A DNA stretch of 64,000 bases from Haberlea rhodopensis (GCA_907163345.1 CAJQUN010001202.1:1-64000); one strand, 5' to 3'. Shown: positions 23,454 through 35,814, counted from the stretch's first letter. The notes: generated by a model not told the origin, from the letters alone. A program made the numbers and translations.

Positions 23454-24985
23454 TGGTAGTGTTTATCGCGTACGCCCAAATTAACCCTCTCAAGTTAATA
23501 ACAATAAGTATGTAATAGCGTGAATATGGATCGATCCCACGAGTAAAGACGAATTTTGTGTTAATCAGTGCAAACGTAAATAAAAAGGGGTTTTTGAAAT
23601 CAATTAAACTAATATTATGATGCAAAAATCTAAGAAGACTGTGATTTAACTAACATGCAAGAGTAAAATAAGATTTATTAAATTATGTGAAATCGATTAT
23701 TGGCTTTTGGTCAACTTTACAATTGGGTTTATTATCTTAATCATAAATTCTCACAAAGGTTCAATTTGCATATGAATATTCGTCTTGGAAAATTAATTCT
23801 TATCTCACCTTAATCGTACTTAGGTAGCCCACGCGTTCTATTATAACCCTTATCAATCAATTAATCCAAATACACGCGATTAAGATTAAAAGATGATAGA
23901 TTCATAAACTAGTGAGAAAAAAATTAAGCTAGACAATATAATCCACACGTCTATATTTAATCTAGTTGAATATTTTCCCTAAGGATTTAACAATCTCACA
24001 CGCACAAAATTATTAATCTTAGGTGCTTCATATAACAAGCGTTAGAGTGCATGCACAAGTACTAGGTGATCAATCTAATAATTAGACACGACAATCATAT
24101 CAATCAAGTATAGAAAAACAATCAATACTCATTCAAAAAATTGATTAAAAAGCACATGAATTTCATAAGAAAAATAAATCACAATGTATTATCTTCCTTA
24201 ACCAAGAATCAAAAAAAGGTTTTTTAGCCACTCATAACTAATGCAAAACAATCAAAATTAATTAAAAACAATAAAAGAAAATAGAAGAAGAGTTACTAAA
24301 GTATAACACGATTTCGGGGCGTCAAATCCGTCTTCGTGCCTTTGAATCTTCAAGTTCTTCTTCCACAATTGAGAGAAAATTGTTCTAACTCTAAAATATG
24401 ATGCATAATCTGATATGAGGTCCCCAAAATAATGTATATAGGGTAGGAGTCGGATAGGGTAGGTAAAATTCTATCCAAAGATGAAAAAATCGAGTTTCCT
24501 TAAAATTCAGGATTCTGCTGGCGATCGATCGGTTTCTGCTGGCGATCGATCGCCAGCCTTTATTTTTCAACCAGAATGTTTTGGCGATCGATCGCGGAAT
24601 TGCCGATCGATCACAAGATTTTTCTGTTTTTATTTTTATTTTTTTTCACCGTGGCTCGACGATCGATCGCTACAATGTGCCGATCGATCGCCGAGATATA
24701 ATTTTTGTTGCTCTATTTTTCTCTTTTGGCAATCGATCAGTGCTTGTTTGGTTATCAATCGCTATCCTTTGTCAACTTTTATGTATTTTTCTTGGTCTAC
24801 TTTGATCTCTTGACAATTCCAATTCATTTCTTGATCCTTATTCGCCTTGTTAGCTTGATTTCTTCGATTCCACCTACATTTACACCAATATACGATTAGG
24901 TGACATATGCATTAATTTATCCATTAAAATATACCAAATCATAGGCAATTAAGCGTAATAGATGTGTCTATTTCTAGTAACATCA
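23454..24985 (-). repeat. 5' LTR of the second element
   Basis: It starts TGGTAGTGTTTATCGCG, ends TAACATCA and is 1532 bp. It is about 280 bp longer than its partner. The extra sequence is at about 24405-24700 and consists largely of repeated GGCGATCGATCG words, most of which the left LTR lacks. Confidence 0.9.
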
Positions 24986-25310
24986 ACGACATTGCGGATG
25001 AACTCAGACCATATTAGAAAGCGATTGCAAGATAGTTATTGAAGCTGTAAACTCAAATGAAGAGAACTTATCATCTATTGGGCCAATAATAAAAGAAATA
25101 CAAAGATTATTGAGAAATTTCACAACAAGCAATGACTACAATGGTTCTTTTATCCAAATTTGCATTACAATGGGTATCTGGCACAACAAATTATCCGGAA
25201 TGCATTCACAATATTGTAGTTTCTGAATGAAACATTATGTTGCTTAATGAATTACCATCTGTTTCTCAAAAAGAAAAAAGAAAAAAAAAAGAAGAAGAAG
25301 AAAAGAGAGG
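24986..25310 (+). pseudogene. L1-type LINE, 3' part
   Basis: It continues the RNase H of the LINE interrupted at 19209 (ILESDCKIVIEAVNSNEENL), with an in-frame stop near 25000. A 3' UTR follows, ending in an A-rich tail (about 25268-25310: caaaaagaaaaaagaaaaaa, then gaagaagaagaaaag). The A-rich tail marks the LINE 3' end. Confidence 0.75.
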
Positions 25311-25879
25311 GGTGAGAAATAATGATGTTTTTTGTGGAAATCATTAAAATCCGATTATGGCTTTGGTCTCATGCTCACGATTCTGGAGGCTTCCCATTTT
25401 CTATTGGTGACTAGTTTATGAATTCAAAAATCTGCTTGGGATCTCCATTGGTTCTCTTCTGTATGTTGCTGGCTTTTTATGTTATGTAATCGTGCTGCTT
25501 TTTTTCTTTCTATGCTTTCCTTTCGGTTCATTTTCTGAGCTTGAGCATTGGGCTGTTTTCATGTTTGTTTGTTTTTTATTATGAATAAATTCTTTTTTGC
25601 TGATAAAAAAAATGTATGTGAAGCAACCCTCGATTTATATGTAAATATGACTATTATGGTGATATATATATATTAAAACATGAAATGATGTCTTGATTGT
25701 AGCTGTTTTTCTTATTTTATTTGTTATTACTTTATACAAAATAAATTTCTCATTTTTTATAGTGTATATTAAGCAGTACACGTTAAAGTGTTTTTTTTTA
25801 TATACCTTTGCTGTGGATTAAAACAACCAGATTAAATTAATTATTTATATATATAAAGTTTATTTTCACAATACCATCA
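25311..25879 (+). other. Possible second LINE 3' tail and AT-rich DNA
   Basis: Bases 25490-25612 resemble the 3' UTR of a plant L1 (tgttttttattatgaataaa followed by gctgataaaaaaaatg). This suggests another LINE end directly behind the first. Beyond 25612 the sequence is AT-rich with no visible gene. Confidence 0.35.
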
Positions 25880-26075
25880 GGCTATCCCTTCTGGTTTTAT
25901 TGTTGCTGCCCTTAAGGACATTGCCCTCAGGGGCATCATCCACCATCCATTTGGAATCTTTTTTTTCTTTTTTTAAAAAAAGATTCCAAATGAACGGTGA
26001 TAATGCCCGTAAGGGCACTACCCTTAAGGACATCATCAAACAAACCATCCCTTCTGCCAAAATGATGATCGAGTA
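25880..26075. mobile_element. Foldback hairpin, MITE-like
   Basis: Two arms of about 75-95 bp are inverted copies of each other around a T/A-rich centre (25958-25985). The inner parts, atttggaatcttttttt and aaaaaaagattccaaat, are perfect; further out, ggcatcatccaccatcc pairs imperfectly with ggtgataatgcc, and the cccttaaggac motifs also pair. The word atcccttctg occurs near both outer edges. No transposase is present, and a target duplication could not be fixed. Confidence 0.55.
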
Positions 26076-26171
26076 CTCTTCCAATCTCTTAGTGATTACT
26101 ATCCATTATTTTCACTATATTTGTACTCTTTGAGATATAGGATTATAACTCAACAGGCTTCTCCAGCCTAG

Positions 26172-26205
<34 letters not shown>
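26172..26205. repeat. (ATT)n microsatellite
   Basis: About eleven uninterrupted ATT units. Confidence 0.95.
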
Positions 26206-26665
26206 GATATAATAAAAAAAAGATTACGTAAATTGATATAAATATTAAATTTCTCGTTAATTTTTAAACATATGCAGTTGGGATTAAAGTCTATACGATT
26301 AATCGGACTTCACGTAAGATGTTTGTTTACGTTAATAATAACTTGCATGAAACGAAAGAATTGAACCCATCAACTTTGACCAATGTTATAATTAATGTAT
26401 GGCTACATTAAGTCACAAAGATCCTTCAAGTTTTAGTAAATTTATTTTAAACATTTTATAAAAAATTTAAAAATATGCTAATAATTTATAATTTTTATGT
26501 TTGATTTTAAAATTAAGTCTATTTTATAATATCAGGATTAAATAAGTTATAATTTGAATGAAGTTCGTTAAAAAAAATTAAAGTTATATTTTATTACTTT
26601 TCAAGAGCTTTTATTTTAAAATTTAATAAGACATTTCCTGAGAAAATAAATATATTCTTATATAC
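26206..26665. other. AT-rich intergenic DNA
   Basis: No gene, repeat boundary or RNA feature seen. Confidence 0.5.
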
Positions 26666-28481
26666 TGTTGGGTTTTAGGAACCCGAATAATCTTAGTTTT
26701 GATGTTAACAAAACTTGTTATTGTGTTGCTAACATATTTCATCAAGTGTGCAGTTCATAGATCATAATTAAGAGCTTGATGATTTACAAAGATGTAGCTT
26801 GAAAATATCAAGCTGGACCAAGATTGAAATCCTGACAGAGCGGATTGTTTCGATCATATCTCATAGCTCGGATATCGAAATGGCGTGCTTCCAAAGAGGT
26901 TGAACAGCAAACTCAAAATACTAAAAGTCATATTTCACAACAGATCGGCTAGTTCGAATGTTATCAAGGAGAAAAGACGTCTATAAGATTGAGCTGTACC
27001 GCGAAGAAAACAACAAGCTGTACAAGCGACTGTCAGTATGTTGTGCATAACTCTTAGCTCGCTTATCGGAACGAGACAATTCAGCATGGGTTGGAAAGCT
27101 AAGAAAAATACCTACAAGTCATCTTCAGGAGTAGAGAGCTGAATCGGAGTTTAAGAAGGCCAAAAGACGTCTGCAAGTTGATGATCCTGCTGCAGAAACA
27201 TGGAATGTTTCAGCATGCGCATGGTCTGGCATATCGAGCATCTCGATCTCATATGAACTTGGAATCGAGTGATTCTTGATTATTTGGAAAGCCAAGACAA
27301 AGGGATACAACTTTCATGTTCATCACTTTGCCCAGAAATCAAAGAATCAAGAGCTACAAGCAACAGATCGGAAGAGCAAGTTTATCAAGTTGTTTTGTAT
27401 CAAGCTTATCTTGCACCAGACTGATCCGGCCAAACTGATCTATCCAGAAGAGTGATCTAGACCCAGGCTGATCTGTCCAGAAGACTGATCCGGCCAGACT
27501 GATCTGTCAGAAGACTGATCTAGACCCAGATTGATATGTACAAGACTGATCTAGACCCAGACTGATCTGTACAAGAACGATCCGGCCATACTGATCTGTA
27601 CAAGAACGATCCGGCTAGACTGATCTGTACAAGATTGATCCTGCCAGACTGATCTGTACAAGACTGATCCGGCCAGTCCGGTCCGAAATGCAAAGAGCCA
27701 AGAAACCAGAATATGATTGTTGCAAGCTTGGGAATGGTGCAGAACCTTTTCCAACGGGCATATTCTTGTGTCTAACATATATATCATTGTTTGGGGCTAC
27801 ATATACAAGTCTTGGAAGCTCAAATAAGGTGATTGAAGATCGATCCAAGCAAGATAAAAACAAACCCACTTGGGATTCAAAATGGGCAGCTTACAAGAAG
27901 AGAACAACTTGAAAGAGAGCAATCCCAGATTTTAGGCACCACTTACCTTGCTATATCAGATCTAGTTAGAGATCATTTGTGCCATATATATTCACTCTAT
28001 TCATTGTATTTGAGAGCTTAATAGATGGGTGAATATCATTGTAACGGTTGATGCTTCATCACAACCGATTGAGAGGTCTTTGTATGTGAGACATTAAAGA
28101 ACATACATAGTTGAGTTGCTAGGAGTTCTAGTTGGATGTGGAATGTCCAACTGGATCGGGTTTGTACAAAAAGTTGTATAAATCAAAGTCTTCTAGTGGA
28201 TCCTTCCATGAGGTGGATGAAGGGGAGACATAGAAGGATTACAGCATCTTCGAACTTCCATAAACAAATGCTTGTTTATTTACTTTACTTGCATATCTTT
28301 AAAATGTCTTTCAAATGGTTAATCGGTTATAGAACAAGTTATTTCGAGTGTCTTCCGCTCGGTTTTGTAACCAAACTCAATATAATCTCTCGGTGCAATT
28401 ATTTCAAGAACACGAGCTATTGAAACTCAAGTTGGTTGAACTCGGGTGTGGACTGGCCACCCACCCCGATCGATCCTGACA
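26666..28481. repeat. Solo LTR, SIRE/Maximus-like (Ty1/copia), with internal tandem repeats
   Basis: It starts TGTTGGGTTTTAGGAACCCG and ends CGATCGATCCTGACA. A perfect 5-bp target duplication, TATAC, flanks it at 26661-26665 and 28482-28486. The 1816-bp length and the start motif suit the long LTRs of SIRE-type copia elements; family assignment is inferred. No internal domain remains. The centre (about 27415-27680) holds a tandem array described separately. Confidence 0.85.
27415..27680. repeat. Tandem array of a ~34-bp GATC-rich unit within the solo LTR
   Basis: About eight imperfect units of the pattern cagactgatctgtacaaga plus a gatccggc or gatctagacc half. Some units carry tccagaagac in place of tacaagac. 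The array produces misleading reading frames on the minus strand at 27551-27869 with repeated Tyr-Arg-Ser-Val. Confidence 0.85.
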
Positions 28482-28486
28482 TATAC

Positions 28487-30490
28487 CTTATAACATATTT
28501 ATTTTTTTGAACACGAAATGATAATATGTTAACTAAAGATAGTCAACGCAGCAATTACATCATAATGCAGAAAAACTAACAACCAGAAATAACACATACA
28601 TAAGTTCAATACAACATATTAGGATAAATACCGTAATGCACTTATCTCATATTGATTGAAAATAAAAACGATAATGATTTATAATGGGTTATAACTGATT
28701 ACTAGTTGCAATATGAGCTCATTATGCAGTCACAGGCACACGTACCTGAGCCTGAGGCGTGGCATAATGACATCAGAAACGGAGAGTCGGTCATCAGCTG
28801 AAACACCGAAACATAAGTGTTATGCAAAGTAAAGTGCTACGTGTGTGAGAGTCATATCTTGAACCTGTGGGACAAAGTGCTACACGTGTGGAAGCCATCT
28901 CTTGAACCTACGGGGCAATGTGTTACATGCACGGGAGCCATCTTTTGAATATGTAGGAGCCACATCTAGATTCCTGATGCTGGTGGATCGTTGAATTAGG
29001 CAGCAACTAGTACGTCGTATTTTGAAGGAGAAGTGATTGTAATGCATTTGCCCCATATTGGTTGAAATATACGTTTAAAATTGTTTATAATGGGTTATAA
29101 CGGACTATTATATCAATTTGGTTTAACCATTTTCGTAAAATGAAGTATGATATATGAGTCAATTATAAAGTCATACTTGCGCCGGCATGTGCTCCGAGCG
29201 TGACAAATATTCTATGACAAAAAAGTAGGTTTCTATATAGTTTTTTCCCAAAAAGCCTTTCATATACTTTTAAATTATGATGTACAGACACTCCTCAAAC
29301 ATGTCTCGGACACGCCACGTGGCCTGTTTTTTAATTTAAAAAGAAAAAAATTGGACACCCATGTTTGATACGGTCGATGGGTGTATCTGATATAGAAATG
29401 ACACTTTTGGGGGCTAATTGTACTATTTACAATTTTTTTGACTAAAATAAAATTTGGACATGTTTGTTATTATGTAATTTACGAGTGATATTATGATGAT
29501 TTTAGTGCATACATTTACTTATACACATCTTGAATTTGGTAAAAATATATTTAGGGTTATATTTTATTTGGATGTGCTTGTTAAACTTTCTTTTAATTGA
29601 AGTAATATGCATTTGGTGTTATTATATGTGATACTAAGATATTTAAGTAACATGCATTTATTTGTACTATTCTTGAATTTGGTAAGGATATTATTGTTGC
29701 TTTTACATGATTTTAGAATTTAAAAATATGTGAATTATATTATTTTGTAATATAGTACATGTATAATGTATATAAAAAATATAAAAAAATACAGGTGTGT
29801 CACAGCCGTGTAGTATCCTGAAAATTTGAAAATCCGTATCGTCGTTTACGTATCGTCATGTCAATATCCGTGCATCCTAGCTTTAAGCAATGCATCGATC
29901 CCTCGGTGTGTTTTTTCTCCCTTTCTGTTTATTTTACTTTGCTAATAGTAACATTAAGAGAGTTGAAAGAGGATAAGCACACATAATTACGTAATTTAGC
30001 CTAAGATAGTGGCTTGAAAGTCTAGTAATTTCTCATATATTTTTCTTGACTTTTACATAAATAGAATCACCACCCCTTTGTATAAATTCTGAAAGATTAT
30101 ATGGCTTTTAGTGATCAAAAAATTATTATACGATTTTTACATGAATAGAATTAGGACTCCCTAATATAAATACAAAAGTATTATATGATCAAATATTTCC
30201 GCTTTATAAAAAATTATAGATTATGACATCTGTACAATTTAAATATTAATTGAGCAATATTTCAAATGTGATGTTTGATTACTTCTCTATAGACAATTAA
30301 TATGGTGCAGATAACACCAACAAATATAAAATATAGTATCTAGCATTTTATCAAATTTTTAATAACTATATTCGATTTTTTTGAGAAAACTATATTCAAT
30401 TTATGATAACCAAAATAATCTCTCAATTAAAAGACCTGCAGAGTGAAGAATAATAAATTTGGATTTATAAAATTTTGTCTAAATTGTTGT
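28487..30490. other. Intergenic DNA with two copies of a short dispersed repeat
   Basis: Bases about 28629-28760 and 29035-29205 are diverged direct copies; both contain tttataatgggttataac and end near an agtca-rich stretch. Between them, 28829-28975 holds about three imperfect units of about 50 bp with the words aagtgctac, gtgtggaagccat and tcttgaacct. The remainder is AT-rich with no gene seen. Confidence 0.55.
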
Positions 30491-30839
30491 TGTAAGATCA
30501 AACAATTGCTGCTTTACCAAAAGTTATAGCTGGTTGTAACAATACAACTTTAATCTTTAAATTGTTTAGCTGCACAGGCACCACCCTTTGATCGCTATCC
30601 AAGTATGGACAATTATTGCACTCCAACAATCTTCCCCTCAATAACTGTACTATTTTGCAATCAATGTGAATCAAACACGTGACATTGGCTCTGATACTAA
30701 TTGTAGGATTGAACGTTTGCCGCTTTACGAAGACTTAAAGTTTGTGATAACGGTGCAACTTTAATCTTTAAAATGTATAGTAGCCCAAGCGCAACACTTC
30801 GATCGCTCTCCAAACAGAGACAATTATTGCAGTCCAACA
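30491..30839 (-). mobile_element. TRIM (terminal-repeat retrotransposon in miniature)
   Basis: Two 138-bp direct repeats, 30491-30628 and 30702-30839, both start TGTA and end CCAACA. They enclose only 73 bp. Beside the right repeat, the minus strand carries TAGTATCAGAGCCA (30687-30700), one change from the initiator-Met tRNA primer-binding site TGGTATCAGAGC. Beside the left repeat it carries a purine tract (GAGGGGAAGAT, 30629-30640). That is a complete minimal LTR element with no coding capacity, oriented on the minus strand. Flanking 5-mers (gttgt and ctacc) do not match. Confidence 0.8.
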
Positions 30840-31914
30840 CTACCCAATCTCAAATCTTGTTTTTATTATCATAGAATTTTGTCGTAACACAAGCTTTTCT
30901 AACTATACCATATACTTACATCATTTCACTATTTTTTAATTAGTTCATATAATAATCTGACAATTAACCAATGTTTCATTTATCAAAATTCGTTCATTTC
31001 CAATTATTATGTATCAATTACATTATACTGATAACTAATGCACCAGTTATATTATTCAATTTATTAATAATTCGTTATTCAATTGCTTGATTGAAATAAT
31101 TTACAGTCCCAACTTGGTAGTAATATTAGTTTAATACTCGATAAATTAATTATCTCTCTGAATTAATAAATTTTTATGGTCTCAATATTATTAATTTATA
31201 GAGGTTTTATTATGTTCTAAAGAACATTGGGCATTGATCGTTTACTATTTTCTCATGATATTATATCTATTTTACCATAAAGGATAAATAATCTCAATAG
31301 CAAGGTAATTTAGTGGATAGAAGAGGGCTCGGGTAATGAGATACTATCATCATGATACATTCAAATTTTCAAATTTAATTTAGATATGTAATGTATATTT
31401 TTTATATGGACTATACATGCTCAAATTAAATTTAGATCATTAATTTACAAATTGTGAAATTGTTATTATGCTAATAAGAACTCACCCAGAAAGCCCGATG
31501 TTGACCATTTTTGTATTAATTGATAAAAAAAATAACTTTTATTATTTTGAATTTTGAAAATATTCAAATATAATAAAGATTGCGATAGCGTCACCATTAT
31601 TTGAACAGACCCCACCAATCACCATGCAGAAGAAGAAGAAAAGGTGAGCCGAAAGAAAAGAATATGCTTTGCTCTTCTCTGGTCACATTCCTTTTTAACA
31701 TTAAAATACACAAATATAAATAAAAATAAAGAATAACTACCTAATATACAGTTGGTTGCTACGATGATTAATAATGGCACGGAATTTGTAGCCCATTATC
31801 TTTAATTCATTCTCACACATCTTTGAACCTCTGACGAACTTTTTATCTCTATTTCCCCTTTTTTGTTTACCTGTTCTGACAAATCTCTCATCAGATTGAT
31901 ACACAAAAAGGAAT
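30840..31914. other. AT-rich intergenic DNA and ACBP upstream region
   Basis: No gene seen in 30840-31600. The last 300 bases before the start codon at 31915 hold a ccaat word near 31615, an AT-rich stretch (aaatataaataaaaa) near 31713, and a C/T-rich leader. These may be part of the ACBP promoter and 5' UTR. Confidence 0.4.
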
Positions 31915-34265
31915 ATGGAAAGTTTTCAAGACTCTGCGTTTACAGCTTTTGTGGCTATTATTTTATGTTTTTTAGCAGCAAAGATCTTTTCTTTTGCCGT
32001 TTCTGACTCCGTTTATGATCATAATTCTTCTGTTTGTACTGCTGTGACAAAAGAGGCGTCTTTGAAGAGAGGGCTTAAAGTTAAGCCCACAAAAGGCAAC
32101 AAAAAAGTACAGTTTGTTGATGATGTTAAGGTCGCAAGTTTTGATCGGTGTGGCAATGAAAATGGGTCTGAAAGTGTTGTATTGTTGGATGATACTGAAT
32201 CAAAGAATGAGGATGAAAATTGTATCAAAAGGGTTGATCAAACTGAAGAAATGGGAGTAAATTTTGATTCTGAAGTGAAAAGTTCTAACAAACAATGTTT
32301 TGATGTTTGGGAGATGAATGATGTTGATGCCAAAAATAAGGGGTCTGAAATTACTGAAATGCTTGTCGAAAAGGATAGTGAAGATGATAAAATGGATATG
32401 GTTCTGGGAGAAAAAGGTCTAATTATTGAAGAGCAGAATAATGAAATTGTATTGGAGTGTGATGATATGAAAAATGATCAAAATCGAGAAAATGGGGTTG
32501 TGGGTTTCGGAGAGAATGAGGAATTAAGTGGTGGAGATGCGGCGGAGGCCGCAAAACCGAGTGGCGATGGTGTTTTAGTTGTTGTTGTTGATGACGATGA
32601 CGATGATTGGGAAGGAATAGAGAGGAGTGAATTGGAGAAAGTATTTGCAGAGGCTGTTAATTTTGTGGAATATGGAGGAAAGGGGAAGGAGAAAGACGAA
32701 GATTGGTGGGAGCAATTTGATGGTGATAAGAAAACACAGTTGTATGGACTTCATAAAGTTGCGGTGCAAGGACCGTGTCGTGAGCCTCAACCTATGGCAC
32801 TCATGATGTCATCCCGTGCCAAATGGTATTTGATCTTTGGTCAGATTTGTGTTTGTCATGATTGATAATTGCTCTAAATCTTCGTGCACGTTGCATTGGT
32901 TTAGGTGTCTTAGTTTTAAGATGTAGAAACAAGTTAAAACTGAGAATGACATGTAGCCAGGGCCGGAACCATCCTTGGGCTAGGCTGCGCTCCAACAGTT
33001 AACCCAACCCATTAAATAGTCGTAGTCCCATCCTCTAACTGCTGTTCTGGTAACTGAATGTTAAGCTTGCCAAATCTGGTCTCATCAGTATGAATGACTT
33101 TGTGATTCCTATTTGCCTTTTAAAAAAATATGATTACTATTTGGTGCAATGACTTTGGGCAGCGACACAGGCAATATTTTGTATGTCATAAATGTGAATT
33201 ATTTGAAAGGGTGTCATAGTATCTCGCCATTGTTATCTTGTGGTGATATTTTTCATTGACCCTCAAAGTACTTGAATCTGAGCCTGAGAAATGCAGCTTC
33301 TTTTGATAAAATTTCTGGGTTGGTTTTAGCTTGTTAGCATGTAAGCGCCATTGAACTTTTCAATAGTGTTAGACTTTCCGGAACAGATCAATACATTTCT
33401 TAAAATGAACGAAAGATGAAACATACAGAAGATAAACTTATGGATTTGACTAACTTGCTGTAATGTTAGCAGACCATATGCAAACGACTTTTCTTTATTT
33501 GTATTGGCATTTTGTGTAGAGGCTATCATCTCAATAATAGAGTTCCTTCCAATAACCATAGCTCTTCAGTTAACTTGTACATATATGAAATTAAGAGTCC
33601 AGCGAATGGGATCATTATATTACTAGAAATAAGTTCCACTTCCAAATAAATAATATCATAAAATTCTGAAGAGAAACCTTAGTTCTGTGAGAGCCTAGGT
33701 CCGAACATCCTCGAAAAGCTATCACGGTATAGTTTGATTGCTAGTTATATTCAGGGTTGGTTGAAAGCCGCTATGGCGCTATATGTGAGTGATGGGGACA
33801 ACTGATTCCATTTTACAAGGAATGCATGGCAAAAACTCGGAAACATGAGCCCGGAGGAAGCTATGGAGGAGTATATCAGAATTCTCTCAGAAAGTGTACC
33901 TCACTGGATGCCTGGATATTCAGCTGTAAGATTGTCCTTTCTTGATTCTTCACGTCTGCTGATTTCTGTGAGTAAACATGTCCTACACTATGCTACTCAA
34001 ATTTTTCTTTAGGATATTGATACTCAAGGTTCTTCTAAGTTTGGAACTGCTACTGATTCGGAACACTTATTAATCCCTGTTTCGGAATACGAAAGGTTGA
34101 GGATGGTTTTCATTTCCTTTTCGGTTAATATTTTTAACTTCCTATTCAGGATCCATTTGAAAAAGTTCAACCCCGTATTGATAGCCTATTTATTTCCTAT
34201 GCAGGAAATTGGAGCTGAATGCCACTGATATATGTGATTCTAACATCGGTGAATGTGACTGCTGA
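31915..34265 (+). CDS. ACBP3: Acyl-CoA-binding protein, class III (ACBP3-like)
   Basis: Four GT-AG exons: 31915-32825, 33820-33925, 34013-34095 and 34205-34265 (TGA). Together they give about 386 residues. Residues 9-31 form one hydrophobic helix (signal/anchor). A long acidic, low-complexity middle follows. The acyl-CoA-binding domain is C-terminal: FAEAVNFVEYGGKGKE, then the ligand motif QLYGLHKVAVQGPCREPQPM, and WQKLGNMSPEEAMEEYIRIL in exon 2. Small ACB domains bind long-chain acyl-CoA esters for transport and pool keeping; class III plant proteins carry the domain at the C-terminus of an endomembrane or secreted protein, as here. A Trp codon is split TG/G across intron 1 (994 bp). All phases join and no damage is seen. 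The tail ends Cys-Asp-Cys. Confidence 0.9.
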
Positions 34266-35022
34266 CTCAGTTTGTACCTTGATTTCCATCAGAATATATG
34301 ACAAGTTTTATAGTTTGTTATTTACTTGCAATGGTTGATTCAGTTGACTTTCACCAACATTTGGATGCAAGATAATATGGGAGCTGATACTATTATATTG
34401 CTCCAAAATGCTACTTTTCAAGGAAAAAAGAAAAAGAATGGTTATTGTTTATTTTTCATTAGTGTTTTTCCAGCAACGTTCTGATGCTTGAACCGTAAGT
34501 GAATTTTGTATTGATCACGAAGTTCGCGGAGTATTTGTATTAGATTATGAAGTTCGTGGTGCATGGCCTCGATTATTGCATGTCTAAGAATGGCCTCGTT
34601 AAGGGAGATCGATTGGAATAGTGTATGGCTATATTGCTATGCAACAAAAATTACTAACTCCGTCTATAATATTTTCAGGCAAAAGAGTAAGCTGGCTCGA
34701 GTCGTGTTCAAGACCTCCAGCCAAGTTAGGCACTTGCCTTCAAGATTTGATGTTTATTGGCTTTACGTTTGCTAATTGTTCTATTTTAATTAATGCTATT
34801 GTTATGCATCGTGTATAGTACAGTGCATATGTATATATCTGCTGTTGGAGTTGATCACTGGCATGGCTTTGTGCTGCTCGTTTATATAAATTGGCTGAAT
34901 AAATTTCTAAATCTGAGAATGTGATTTGTGTACTGGAATTTCTGAGGATAAAGGATGATAGATTAGAGGAAAAAGTCCTTATTCTCATTTTGACATCAAG
35001 TTCACATACTACTATTAGAAAA
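34266..35022. other. ACBP 3' region and intergenic DNA
   Basis: The first few hundred bases are the probable ACBP 3' UTR. No further gene is supported; short open frames at 34563-34818 show no conserved text. Confidence 0.45.
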
Positions 35023-35814
35023 TTACCAGTTCTTGCCTGGAGGGACAAAAGACATTCCTCCATATGCCTCTCCATATCCATGTTCCATCCCAAATCCGGG
35101 TCCGGATCCTCCATATTGCCCGCTTCCTCCTCCTCCTCCTCCTCCTCCTCCTCCTCCTCCTCCACCTCCACCTCCACCGCCTCTCCCACTGTTGCTACCA
35201 TACCCAAAGCCTAAACCTGAGCCATAGTTAGTTCCTCCACCATACGGTCCTAAACCACCACCTCCGACTCCTGGACCATATCCTCCATTGTTCCATCCAC
35301 CACCATTACCACCTACCGACCCATATCCACCACCTTGGCCTATGCTGGAGCCCCCACCCCCTCCACCGCCACCACCAGTGCCAACACCACCACCTCCCCC
35401 CGAGCTGTATCTATTGCCATCGTTACCTCCAGCACCACCACCACTGCTTCCAAAACCACCATTGTATCCTCCTCCATCTACCTGACCAGACCCATTTCCA
35501 CTTCCTCCTCCATTTCCACCACCACCTCCTCCTCCATTTCCACCACCACCTCCTCCATTACCCTCACCATATCCACTACCCCAACCTATCCCACCATTGT
35601 TACCCATCCCATTCCCATATCCACCGGTTTTCAGCCCCATATCAGCATCTTCTTGGCCAAACTTCCTTTCTGTGGAGCCTGCCTCATTGCGATATCCAGG
35701 ATGCAGAAATCTTCCTTCCCTTGTAGCCTCAACAGTTACATAGTTATAGAGATTCGAGCTCACCATCATAACTAAGAAAACAAGAATCCATGAAACCATA
35801 TTATACCTCTCCAT
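35023..35814 (-). CDS. Secreted glycine-rich protein
   Basis: One uninterrupted 263-residue frame. Residues 1-30 are a signal peptide (WILVFLVMMVSSNLYNYV, likely cut after VEA). A short charged segment follows (residues 31-65, GRFLHPGYRNEAG). Residues about 66-240 are roughly half glycine in GGGG, GYG, GSG and GNGG runs. The tail reads GFGMEHGYGEAYGGMSFVPP, less repetitive and probably conserved. Proteins of this kind are exported to the cell wall or apoplast. A glycine-codon tract at about 35125-35170 is a GGA/GGT microsatellite and likely varies in length. The proline-rich frames on the + strand here are antisense by-products. Confidence 0.85.
   Translation of the reverse strand: MERYNMVSWILVFLVMMVSSNLYNYVTVEATREGRFLHPGYRNEAGSTERKFGQEDADMGLKTGGYGNGMGNNGGIGWGSGYGEGNGGGGGGNGGGGGGGNGGGSGNGSGQVDGGGYNGGFGSSGGGAGGNDGNRYSSGGGGGVGTGGGGGGGGGSSIGQGGGYGSVGGNGGGWNNGGYGPGVGGGGLGPYGGGTNYGSGLGFGYGSNSGRGGGGGGGGGGGGGGGGGGGSGQYGGSGPGFGMEHGYGEAYGGMSFVPPGKNW

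Larger units (their letters stand above)
19210..24985 (-). mobile_element. Second non-autonomous Athila/Tat-like element, inserted in the LINE
   Basis: LTRs at 19210-20461 and 23454-24985 flank a minus-strand internal region holding a primer-binding site, the C-terminal half of gag, a protease, and a long non-coding block ending in a polypurine tract. The 5-bp target duplication ACGAC is perfect (19205-19209 and 24986-24990). LINE RNase H text continues across the insertion, which proves the nesting. No reverse transcriptase, RNase H or integrase is present. Its layout parallels 8751-17121, but the LTR sequence is a different family. Confidence 0.9.

Noticed and set aside
27415..27680. CRISPR-like repeat array
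   Set aside because: Units are contiguous and imperfect with no unique spacers, lie inside an LTR, and the genome is a plant.
32826..32865. ACBP frame extended past SRAKW to 32865
   Set aside because: A GT donor at 32826 and a matching acceptor at 33819 restore the conserved ACB domain; read-through would truncate it.
35033..35775. Proline-rich and Ser/Thr-rich frames on the + strand
   Set aside because: Antisense readings of the glycine codons of the secreted glycine-rich protein.
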